A stretch of DNA of 64,000 nt from Erodium maritimum (taxonomy: Eukaryota > Streptophyta > Magnoliopsida > Geraniales > Geraniaceae). Numbering within the stretch: position 1 is the stretch's first letter; each line of letters begins with the position of its first letter. A program made the translations under genes and the position numbers. The stretch spans positions 11,174,001 to 11,238,000 of the forward strand of contig OY997588.1 of assembly GCA_963921825.1 (NCBI GenBank), written 5' to 3'. The notes under the pieces were generated by a model that saw nothing but the letters and a program-made list of their open reading frames with translations, was not told where the DNA came from and searched no databases. This document shows positions 55,080 through 64,000 of the stretch, piece by piece.

Positions 55080-55930
55080 TGCCAGCCGCTCAGATAATGG
55101 GTCTGGCAAACAATTACAATCCCAAATAATATGCACCCATAGATTGGCATTCCTGGCTAACTTATGAGCTACGGTATTGTCTTTGGACAAACATGACTAG
55201 TACACAACCTTGGAAGACCTCTCAATAGGGCAGTCCGTCCCAGTCTCCCCCTCCTCCCAGCTGTTCTGTACCACTCATTGTAGGGTAGACTTTACTGATT
55301 GTACCTTGATGATCTCCGGAACCAGTATCTCAGGGAACCCGACGCACCGTACACCACATGCTCCCGTCCATCCCTACCGATCATTCCTCCCCCTCCCCTA
55401 GCTGACCTGAACACTACCCCATCAATATTAACCTTCCAGTGCCCTATCACCGATCTCCCCTCTTGTCTCTATCCAAACCTTCCACAACGGAGAGCCTAGG
55501 CACCCCTCTCCGTTCCACCTTCCACCCCGACAGTAAGCCCATCGCAGCGTGAAAGTCTGCCTCCCACGAACTCACCTTCATCTGCCAAACCCGTACGTCC
55601 CGTGCAGGCCACAACTCCCAACAAAATAATCCCTACCAGTTCCATCACCTCTCGAGAACATGACTGCCAACAATCCTCTAACCAATTATATAACTCTTAC
55701 CCATACCTTCCTCCCCGCCGAGCGCATAACAAAGACATTTCCACCTGAATCGGAACAAAACAGGTCTGTAAGTTCGCTTTTGTGGGAAGGGCATGCGAGA
55801 CACCCCTCCGGAGAAGATGTTTCACTTTTGACGGGACATGCAAAGTCCATAGCCTTTTCTAAAATTCCTCAAGCTTTGTTGAGTTCCACTGACCCTTACT
55901 CTCATGCTGCTCCGGATACGCATCCTTGAC
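55080..55930 (-). pseudogene. LINE ORF2 C-terminal (RNase H) fragment
   Basis: Minus-strand frames read GHWKVNIDGVVF, then GGGGMIGRDGREHVVYGASG, then SKDNTVAHKLARNANLWVHI and WDCNCLPDP. In plant LINEs the RNase H domain reads 'WxKxNxDGAxxxxxGxxGxGxVxRDxxG...' and ends 'RxxNxxAHxLAxxA'. The first Asp (NIDG) is present. Frameshifts and stops break it. Confidence 0.6.
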
Positions 55931-56035
55931 TTTATAAACCCCGTCTCTCGAGCCACCCAGAACCAGCTATCTGGTCTGGAGCTCGAAGGAACATGTAATA
56001 TATAACTTCCACATCCCTCCCCGAGGAAAAGCCAA

Positions 56036-56868
56036 TTGGGTGGCACAACAGTTAGTTGGATGTCTCGACTGCAGAAGAGTGTTGCTCTTTCAACTACTGA
56101 AGCTGAGTACATGGCTATTTCAGAAGCTGGAAAGGAAATGATCTGGCTGAAAAATTTCTTGGAGGAGTTAGGGAAGAAACAAGCAGACAGTCCTTTGTAT
56201 AACGACAGTCAGAGCGCCATTCATCTCGCCAAGAATCCTGTGTTTCATGCTAGGACGAAGCATATTCAGTTGAGATATCATTTCATTAGAGGATTAATGA
56301 ATGATGGTACTTTGTCCTTGAAGAAAATCCTTGGTCAAAGAATCCTGCAGATATGTTGACCAAAGTTGTTACAACGGAGAAGCTGAAGTTATGCATAACT
56401 TCAACTGGCTTTCATGGTTAGTTGAAGGAAGATGTCTCACTACCTCAGAAGCTTATTGATGGTGCATTGGGGTGTTATTTGAGTAAGAGTGAAGTGAAGA
56501 CATTCATGGACAGTCTCCAAGTGGGAGATTGTTAGAGTTGTGTGGAGACTTCCTATTTTATTTAGGAAAAGTCTAGTCTTCCTAATAAATTTAGGTAAGA
56601 GACTTGAGTAGGCAATTAGAGGATATTTCCTATTATGATTAGGAAATCTAATTCCTACCTTATTTTACCCATTGTCTTCTCCTATAAATACCATGTACTT
56701 GTGAACCCAAATCATTCATTCATTGTGAGAGCAATAAGAAGAGAGTAGTGAGACCGTGGACGTAGGCAAATTGTCGAACCACGTAAATTCTTGTGTTCTT
56801 GTGTGATTGCTTATTTTCCCTTGTTTTCTTCTTGCTTGAATATTGTTCCACGTTGTTATACCCCAACA
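56036..56868 (+). mobile_element. Ty1/copia 3' end: RNase H relic plus complete 3' LTR
   Basis: 56036-56359 encodes the end of copia pol: VSWMSRLQKSVALSTTEAEY then MAISEAGKEMIWLKNFL, NDSQSAIHLAKNPVFHARTK and HIQLRYHFIR, the standard RNase H C-terminus. One frameshift separates it from NPADMLTKVV. The purine tract AAGTGGGAGAT precedes the LTR, which runs TGTTAGAG (56530) to CCCCAACA (56868), 339 bp, with CCTATAAATACC as TATA box. It is not provably the partner of the gag relic 9 kb upstream, since the poly(A) polymerase gene lies between. The integrase and reverse transcriptase are absent. Confidence 0.8.
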
Positions 56869-56873
56869 GGTGA

Positions 56874-56960
56874 GAGAGATTGTGAGAGATTCGTGAGAGA
56901 GGATGAGAGAGATTGTAAGATGGATTGTGAGAGAGATTCGTGAGAGTTGTGAGAGATTTG
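56874..56960 (+). repeat. GAGAGATTGT-type tandem repeat
   Basis: About nine imperfect copies of GAGAGATTGTGAGAGATTCG-like units directly after the copia LTR. Confidence 0.7.
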
Positions 56961-57039
56961 ATTTTTACCTTTTTTCATTTTCCATTTTTTAAATCTTATT
57001 TATTTATTTTTAATTAATTTATTATTTTTTGTAGGGGTA

Positions 57040-57250
57040 GTGTTGTCATTTTTCAAAAAATTTGACCATTTTCCATCCAAAATGGATGGAAAACTAACGA
57101 CGGGTACTGATTTAAACACAATGTTTCGTTTGGGTACTTATCTGTCACAAAGTATTTTTAGGGTACTCGGATGAAAACCAAGTATTTTTAGGGTACTCGG
57201 ATGAAAACCAAGTATTTTTAGGGTACTCGTATGATAATAACCCTAAATAC
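57040..57250. repeat. 30-bp tandem repeat within a MITE-like segment
   Basis: Two exact copies and a third partial copy of AGTATTTTTAGGGTACTCGG plus ATGAAAACCA lie at 57151-57240. The neighbouring TTTTCCATCCAAAATGGATG is palindromic and related to sequence near 47630. Confidence 0.75.
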
Positions 57251-57550
57251 TTATAGATGCATACTACTGAACTGTTATGTCTTACCTCTAACTTTTAGAA
57301 ATACAACTTACAAAAACAGTGAATAAGATTGTTGGGAAGTGTAATAGACATTTGGAAGGTAAAAAGAATATTTTTAAGTAAAATAAGATTGTACACACAG
57401 TAAATCTTTAAATGACCACAACTTCTTTATACGAACTCTAATTTAGGCCCATAGAATATCAAATCGAAGGTATCTGAAAGATCTACAGTTACATATAACT
57501 TTCTCAGGACAGGGTATGTTGTGGCATACCTAAACCCCTTTAAATCCGCC
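57251..57550. other. AT-rich spacer, nothing recognised
   Basis: No supported frame or repeat. Confidence 0.4.
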
Positions 57551-57636
57551 CATGGGCACCGTATATCGTAGTCTTTTCGAAAAAAGATCGAAATATTTTA
57601 AAACAAATAAAAAAAAGTCATTTCAAACCAGGTTTC

Positions 57637-57658
57637 GAGAGAGAGAGAGAGAGAGAGA
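57637..57658. repeat. (GA)n microsatellite
   Basis: 11 GA units at the left edge of a CT/GC-rich segment. Confidence 0.9.
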
Positions 57659-57659
57659 C

Positions 57660-58916
57660 TCTCACCTCTCTTTAGAAACCCTACCCATCCTCTTCCTCCT
57701 TAGAGCACGCCATCGTCGCCCTACCTCCCTCCGTCGGCGATCTCCTTCCACGGAGGTTGTTGCCGGTCATCTCCACCCCCCGCTGTCCTTTTCCTCCCCT
57801 GGTTCCCTCCCCCTTTGCTTTCTAGACCCTCGCCTCGCTTCTCCTTCTCTCTGTTCTTCTCTGGTGAAGTGCGGTGGACGGATTTTCTCGCCGACGGTGG
57901 CGTCCTCCCAGATCTGACGATGGGACGTCCTTCTCTTGGTAGATCGACGCGGATCTGGTAGCCCCTACCTCCCTGGGTTCTGGTTGGCTCGCCGTTGCTT
58001 CTTCGCTGTGTTTGGGGGTTGGGGTGTCTCGGATCCGGCATGGGATGGCTTGCCACTCCTGTTATGGTGAGGATTGCCGCGGATCTGGTCACCCTCGCCC
58101 TCTGCGGTGGCTCATGCAGTGTTGCGGCTAAAGTCCCCATCCTCCAGATTCCGGCGATTTCATTTAGGCTTCGGTGTGGGACACGTTTCTTGCTCAAGGA
58201 TTGTTGCGGCTCTTCTTGTTCGTCCTCGCTATTGTGGGTGGATCCTTCTCGGTGCCGCCGTCTATAGGTCATTTCCATATATGTGGCTTCCTGAGGTTGT
58301 GGTCTGGTATGACCTCTTCTCTCTTCTCTGTCTAGTTAAGTTGTCTTCTCCCTTCCTACCTCTGTCTACTTCGAATCATTTTCCTGTGCTCCCGTCCACC
58401 TCGGTGGTCGGAATCGTCGGTCTGGGGTTGGCCTCCGACGAAACCATGAGGCTTTTGCCTTAGGATAATAATCGTTTAGTTTATGGGTTTGATTTAAGTC
58501 CTTTCCGTGTTGTGATGATGATCACCGGCAACTGCAAGATCTCCAGTCCTAGACTGGATTTTGGGGGCTGGGGAGTAGATGTCATTCCTTTCTAGATTAG
58601 GGTTGAGGGGCCTTGGTTTGTAGGTAGCTGCTGGTTCATTTGGTCTTAATGGTAGGCAAATCTGGGTTCTCAGATCTGTTTTTTTCCCGGGCTTCATGGT
58701 AGAAAAATATAGTTTTTAGAACTTGTTTTTTATTCGGTTTCATTGTTCATCTTCACTTCTTCAGTGCCCCTGATTGGGTTTGTGGTTGGTTTAGTCTCAG
58801 CTTGTTGAGGTTGTTTATGAGATCCCTATTAGAGTGGAATGCTCCTCATTGTACATCACCCCTGCTCATCATTTCAAAGAGCAAGTTTTCATTTATGCTT
58901 TGTTGATATAAAAAAC
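57660..58916 (+). mobile_element. retroposon-like GC-rich segment ending in an A-run
   Basis: GC-rich 5' part with long but unassignable frames on both strands (185 aa on minus, 129 aa on plus). The 3' part is T-rich and ends TTTATGCTTTGTTGATAT plus an A-run at about 58911-58916. The layout resembles the segment at 34009-35075. No domain was recognised; it could also be a captured gene fragment. Confidence 0.3.
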
Positions 58917-59883
58917 CCGGTATGTAACATAAATGTGACCTTGCATAATTTTCAACTCTGTTGTTTGGATGGGAGTTAAAAAAATTGGGGTGATTACAGC
59001 TTATTACCCTAAAACATTTCGATTTCTATCAACTTGTATTTTTTTTCGCTACCTTAACGTTTAAATTTTTTCACAGTTACTCTTTTCGTTATCCTTCCAA
59101 AACATGTAAAAAGTCCATAATTCATTAACAAGCTCAATACTCCTTAATTTTGGGGGTAATTTCATCTCAACACCCTTAATATTTTAGATTCTATTTAGAG
59201 TACCTTAGATCTTTTTTGTATTACTTCGGTACCCTGAACTTTCATTTGTGTCAGTTTAATACCCAACATTAACTTTTTATCCAAGACACTTAAAAAGTCC
59301 ATAATACCCTTCACTATAGTCAAAATTTTAAAAATCTTGTCATTAGTTTTCAAAAATCAGTTTTTTCTTTATAATAAAAATCATATTTTAATTTTAAAAA
59401 ACTAGTTTATTTTTTTTAATTAAGTTTATATCTTAGAAACGTTTTGTTTATTTTTAAAAATTCTGTTTTTATTCAAAAAAACATTTTTTTATAAAAAATA
59501 TTTTTTTTATAAAAATCAATTATTATAGTTTTTGATGAAATCATATTTAAAAAAATCATTTTTCGACGACAACGGCTTTTCCGACGATATGATTCTTTTA
59601 ACAGGTCACAGAAGCTTTAAAATGGTCTGTAATAATGTGTTTATATTAGCTTGAGTGTTTGAGTCATACGAAGTAACCGTGGTAAGTCGTTTCAAAAAAA
59701 AAGTAACAGTGGTAAGTAAAAGATAATTGATTTAGAGTTAAAGGGGTGCAATGACAAGTGTACAAAATTAAAATGAATGGTTATAATTGATAAGGGTGAA
59801 AAGGGAATTTCACTTCTCATTTGACAGCATGTGGGGTCATGGACGGACGAAATAAAATATTCTGTCTATTTTTCTTCACAGAT
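58917..59883. other. very AT-rich region, MITE-like pieces
   Basis: Two similar stretches (about 58990-59130 and 59150-59310) share AAAAAGTCCATAAT and TACCCTNAA motifs, so one is probably a diverged duplicate of the other. A (T)n/(A)n-rich block lies at 59320-59560. No gene. Confidence 0.4.
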
Positions 59884-60545
59884 GCAAGTTACCAAAACGT
59901 GGGAACGGTAATCAAAATTATAATTGATGAATTTATTTACTTAATAATGGAGGAGGCTTGGTTCGTGGCAGTTTCTATGCTCCGAGAATGGAAGGAAAGT
60001 CGGCAGAAGGAAGTGGAAGTACAAGGTGCAGATGCCCGTAATGACAGATGGGTGAGGCCGGCACAGGGCGAGTTGAAGGTGAACGTGGACGGGGCCATCC
60101 TGGGGCGAAATCAGGCGGGGGGAGGGCTGGTGTGCCGGACCGATCAGGGCGAAATTTAGAATGTAAAGTGTGTCGTGCACGAAAATTGTCAGGACCCTGA
60201 GATGGCGGAGTTGCTCACGATTAGAGAGGCACTGCTCTGGGTGAGAGAGGAAGGATGGCGGGTGGGCACGGTAGAGTCGGATTGTCAAGGCATCGTTCTA
60301 GCGATCAACAGAGAAACACCATTGCTATCCCCCCTTGGTATGGTAATGCAAGAATGTCGAGTCCTACTTGAGTCCATGAATTTTAAACTGCAGTTTGGAT
60401 GACGTTCAGCAAATAAAGTAGGCCATATTCTGGCTCGAAACGTTGTAGCCTGGAAGACAATTAATTTGGGGTCTTTACCCTTGTATGATGTATTTATGAT
60501 TGCCGTTGCAGACGATATGAATTAATATAAGCTACATCGTTCAAA
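59884..60545 (+). pseudogene. LINE ORF2 RNase H fragment with 3' tail
   Basis: Plus-strand frames read WVRPAQGELKVNVDGAILGR, then GGGLVCRTDQGE, then AELLTIREALLWVREEGWRV and ESDCQGIVLAI, ending SANKVGHILARNVVAW. This is the plant LINE RNase H domain in order; NVDG, the E of AELLTIREA and ESDC are its acidic residues. One stop (after DQGEI) and another before RSANKV break the frame. A short tail with GTTCAAAAAAATAATAATC ends it at about 60545. It is a 5'-truncated LINE copy. Confidence 0.75.
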
Positions 60546-60870
60546 AAAATAATAATCTTATACAATTTATTCCATACATGCAAAATCGCATGGCTCTGAG
60601 GAAAAAAAAAACTAGTAATTTGGTTTTGTAGTTGGCAATAATCCAAATTGAATTTGTTTCTCTTCCCATAAATAATAAACCACAAATAAATTCCATAAAT
60701 GTTAATTAGGCATTTCGAGATTGGGTTTTTAATCCATTTATTGAAGGAATCTATTAATAACAAATAACCTGAAATTCACTTCTTTAATAAAATGATTAAG
60801 AAGGGGAAGCTCGGATTATTTGAAAATTAATAGTGCCAACGCTACATCACATGGTCACCCCCAAAACCCA
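60546..60870. other. AT-rich spacer between LINE tail and cyclin promoter
   Basis: Nothing recognised. Confidence 0.5.
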
Positions 60871-60878
60871 AAACCAAG

Positions 60879-60949
60879 TGACCGTTGTTAGAGAGACAGG
60901 ATAAGAAAGTCTTTGCAATCCAACGGTCGAATTTCACTAGCCGTTGGTT
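60879..60949. promoter_or_regulatory. cluster of three MSA-like (AACGG) mitotic elements
   Basis: TCCAACGGTCGA at 60919-60930 is a near-perfect M-phase-specific activator element. TAGCCGTTGGTT (60938-60949) is the same on the other strand (ACCAACGGCTA, 10 of 11 to consensus). TGACCGTTGTTA (60879-60890) is a weaker third copy, also reversed. They lie about 190-260 bp upstream of the cyclin start codon. MYB3R proteins bind such sites to drive G2/M expression of plant B cyclins. Confidence 0.8.
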
Positions 60950-61138
60950 TTAAAAAAAGTTTAAGACTCCTGACAAATACCCCTTTTCTCTGGGTCCATC
61001 TCTCAGGCAAACCTCGCTCTGATTCTCTCTGCTCGTAGAGTCTGGGTTCGATCGGATGCTCTAGATTGGTTTCGGTGCAAGGAGGATAGATTTTCCCTTA
61101 CTGGGTCTCTGATTCTTCTTTCAAATTGTCAGAAAAAA

Positions 61139-63515
61139 ATGGTGTTGTCTGATGAGAACGATTCTTCTGCTCTGCCAAGACCCACTCACTTTCATGGTAG
61201 AGAGCTTGTTCTTTTCGATATGTTTACGATTGTGTTGAGACCCAGTTCTCAAAAATCTTCAGCTGGGTTTTGTTTCGATTTTGATTTATAAATGTGTTCT
61301 GTGATTTTTTTAAAAAGGGGTAAATATGGGAAGCAGAAAGTTTGGGCAGGAGGTGAGGCACACTAGAAGAGCTCTGGGTGTGATCAATAAGAATTTAGTG
61401 GGAGCTCAAGCTTACCCTTGTGTTGTCAAAAAGAGAGCTTTGCCACTGTAAATTTCTTAATCTCCCTCCCGTTTTCTCTTACTTTTTTGTTGTTGATATT
61501 TACATGTTTTGTCTGATTGCATTTTGCACATGTTCATGTTGATTTCTTGTTTTTGTTTTCAAATGTTGATTTGGGTTTTGATTTTGGAACACAGAAACCA
61601 TACAGTCTGTGAGAAGAAGAGCCAGCCAGATCCAGTGCATAGACCAATTACAAGGTTGTTATTATTACATCACTTATCTTGGCATCTTGCTTTTTCTACC
61701 ATTTGGCTTCTGAGAAAAAATAAAGTAAAAAGGATTTTTTTTCAAAATTTGAAACATAGATCTTCAATTGTTAAAGGGAAGACGTGACATCTTGGTTTTG
61801 GTAGACTTTTTATACTTTTTGGAAGTTACAATAATCTTTACTTTTGAGTTTTTCATCAAAATTTGAACTTTTGGGGGTCATTTTCTTGTAAATTTAGGAA
61901 CTATGCAGCACAAATGGCAAGCACAAAGCCACCACCATGCCCCCAAGTACAATTGAGGAAACCAAACCCAGTAGTTTCAGAGTTTGGAGATTGTATTTTT
62001 GTAGATGTGGAAGAAGACAATGCACCTAATGAGAACCCAGTTCCAATGGCTTTAGAGCAGACAGAAGCTAGAAATGATGAGGATCTAATGGTAATTTTAC
62101 ACCTCACTAAATGTAGTGTCATTCCAAATATTTTGATGAATTATGAACCCTTAATTGACTAAGCATAAGAATATGGTAGGAGGAGGTGGAGATGGAAGAC
62201 ATATCAGTTGAAGAGCAGGAGCTTGTGTTGGACATTGATGGCAAAGATGCAAAAAATGTTCTTGCAGCTGTGGACTATGTCACAGATATGTATGCCTACT
62301 ACAGAAAAGTAGAGGTAAAGCTCAAAACTCAAGCAACATCTTCAACCAGTATGCTATCAATTGTGTTTCCAATTCAGTAAAGCTATATCTCTAGCTGAAG
62401 CTATAATTAGCAAGATTTTCTTACGTTTTTAAGGTTATGGGATTGGATAATTTTTTTAGGACATATGATTTGATTCAAGTTTGGTAATTGATGATGCAAT
62501 CATTACCTGCAGTGTTGTAGCTGTGTCTCGCCAGACTATATGGTGCAACAGCCTGACATAAATGAAAAGATGAGGGCTATACTAATTGACTGGCTTATTG
62601 AGGTATACATCACATGTATATACATATATATGAAGTGTTTCTTATTGATGAATCATGCCTAAACTATCATTAATTTTATCTTGAATTCAAATTTGCAGGT
62701 GCATGACAAGTTCAAGCTCATGAACGAGACCTTGTTCCTCACGGTGAATCTCATAGACAGGTTTCTGGCTCGCCAATCAGTGCCGAGAAAGAAGCTTCAG
62801 CTGGTTGGATTGGTGGCCATGCTCTTAGCCTGCAAGTACGAGGAAGTATCTGTTCCTGTTGTGGGGGATATGATTCTCATATCAGACAAAGCCTACACAA
62901 GAAACGACCTTCTCCAGATGGAGAGATTGATGCTCAACACATTGCAATTCAATATGTCTTATCCTACTCCATTTGTTTTCATGCAAAGGTTCCTCAAGGC
63001 TGCTCAATCCGACAACAAGGTTAGTTAATTAGTTAGTACTAAGCAGCAGCATTTTATTATTTCAGGTTGTCCTAAAATACTAACATTACTAAGTGAACAG
63101 CTCGAGCTCTTGTCCTATTTCTTGATCGAACTGTCCCTGGTGGAGTATGAGATGCTGAAATACCAACCATCATTGTTGGCGGCTGCTGCAATCTACACTG
63201 CACAATGCACTCTTTATGGGTTCAGGCAGTGGAGCAAGACCTGTGAGTGGCATAGCAGCTACTCAGAAGACAAGCTCTTGTGAGTATCCTTGAAACATCC
63301 TTAGTTTTTGGCCTGAAGCATAGGGTTTAAAGTACTAAAATGGGTTTGTTGTGATGATCTGCAGAGAATGCTCAAGATTCATGGTTGGTTTGCACCAAAA
63401 AGCAGGAACGGGGAAGCTAACAGGAGTTCACAGAAAGTACTGCACATCAAAATTTGGCTTCACTGCAAAACTTGAACCTGCACATTTTTTACTGGAGAAG
63501 AAGAGCTTGGCTTGA
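61139..63515 (+). CDS. CYCB2: G2/mitotic-specific cyclin B2, 9 exons
   Basis: Predicted 438 aa; activates a cyclin-dependent kinase at entry into mitosis. Exons: 61139-61196, 61318-61447, 61595-61654, 61898-62090, 62180-62314, 62513-62602, 62699-63019, 63101-63279, 63365-63515; all joins are in frame. The N-terminus carries a destruction box, [10 protein letters not shown] (about residues 36-45), the signal for APC/C-driven proteolysis. The cyclin box starts [20 protein letters not shown] and continues [13 protein letters not shown] and [20 protein letters not shown]. The C-terminal cyclin fold has [30 protein letters not shown] before the cyclin box is typical of the B2 class. The start codon gives [15 protein letters not shown], close to other B2 N-termini. 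MSA elements upstream predict M-phase expression. No damage seen. Confidence 0.95.
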
Positions 63516-64000
63516 GAAGATGAACATCCCATGTACAGCTACTAATTTTACAGTAACTTGTGTAATTGAGCGAGCTGATCTGGGTGGGTAAAGCATAACA
63601 GCAAACCAAACAACTTGTGTTCTTTTGTAACGTTTAATGTTCATTATGTTGAACATGTATTTTTTCTCTGTAATTTTTTCTATTTGACTAAACACAAAAA
63701 GTTTGACCAACTCTCTCTGATTTTTGTATCTCTCTACTTAGGAATCAAAACAGAGTGATTTTGAAATCAAGATTCAGAAAATAAGTTCATGAACTCAATT
63801 GAAATCAAATATGTATTGGTCACTTTACTCTTTTTCCACCAACCTTCCATTTCTCAGATCTTACTGGTACAAACAAACAGCCAACCTTCCCTTCTCTCAA
63901 ATATTACAATATTTATATATTTGATACAAACAACTTTCCATTTCTCAAATCTTACAATATACCAAGGGGGACGATATATTTGATACAAACAACTTTCCAT
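63516..64000. other. cyclin 3' flank and start of a 59-bp tandem repeat
   Basis: After the stop codon comes ordinary 3' flank. From about 63845 related units containing CAACTTTCCATTTCTCAAAT recur. ATATTTGATACAAACAACTT at 63917 reappears exactly 59 bp later at 63976 and continues to the window edge, so an array probably extends beyond it. Confidence 0.6.

Noticed and set aside
46190-56868. A single copia element spanning from the gag relic to the 3' LTR
   Set aside because: An intact 14-exon cellular gene and LINE fragments lie between them, and the pol core is missing; two independent remnants are more likely.
57721-58278. 185-aa minus-strand frame
   Set aside because: Arg/Pro-rich, no recognised domain, and the plus strand has comparable frames; probably GC-driven openness.

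Overview
This is a stretch of nuclear DNA from a flowering plant, most likely a eudicot. The evidence is long multi-exon genes with GT-AG introns, AT-rich intergenic DNA, recognisably plant gene families and dense plant-type transposon debris. The species cannot be read from the sequence.

Five cellular genes can be modelled to the end with every exon join in frame, and a sixth runs in from the left edge. In order: (1) the 3' part of a cis-prenyltransferase (1-567, +); (2) a 20-exon SAC-domain phosphoinositide phosphatase of the SAC7/RHD4 type (11870 down to 986, 596 aa), which contains a minor-spliceosome AT-AC intron; (3) a single-exon C2H2 zinc-finger repressor with two EAR motifs (24249-23653); (4) an 8-exon ubiquilin/DSK2 shuttle factor (33581-25635, 552 aa); (5) a 14-exon bacterial-type poly(A) polymerase / CCA-transferase family protein (49045-54489, 715 aa); (6) a 9-exon B2-type mitotic cyclin (61139-63515, 438 aa), with three MSA-like elements in its promoter. 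The cellular genes are unrelated housekeeping and cell-cycle genes and form no pathway together.

Almost everything else is transposon-derived. The introns of the SAC gene carry TRIM-like miniature LTR elements, one of them a composite inverted element with a perfect 5-bp target duplication, and a Mutator-type MITE with a perfect 9-bp duplication. From 12.3 to 22.8 kb lies a graveyard: a long copia-type LTR, several LINE ORF1 relics and a tRNA-derived SINE. From 34 to 48.6 kb lie LINE pieces, PIF/Harbinger Myb-like ORF relics (partly tandemly duplicated), a Mutator transposase relic and a copia gag relic. From 55 to 60.5 kb lie LINE RNase H relics, a copia RNase H plus 3' LTR, and AT-rich filler.

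The observations most worth following up are the AT-AC intron, the 138-bp gapless inverted duplication that overlaps the 5' end of an unrecognised 248-aa ORF at 38.6 kb (a possible young hairpin/small-RNA locus), LINE copies that keep ORF1 and a 3' tail but lack ORF2, and the composite inverted TRIM.
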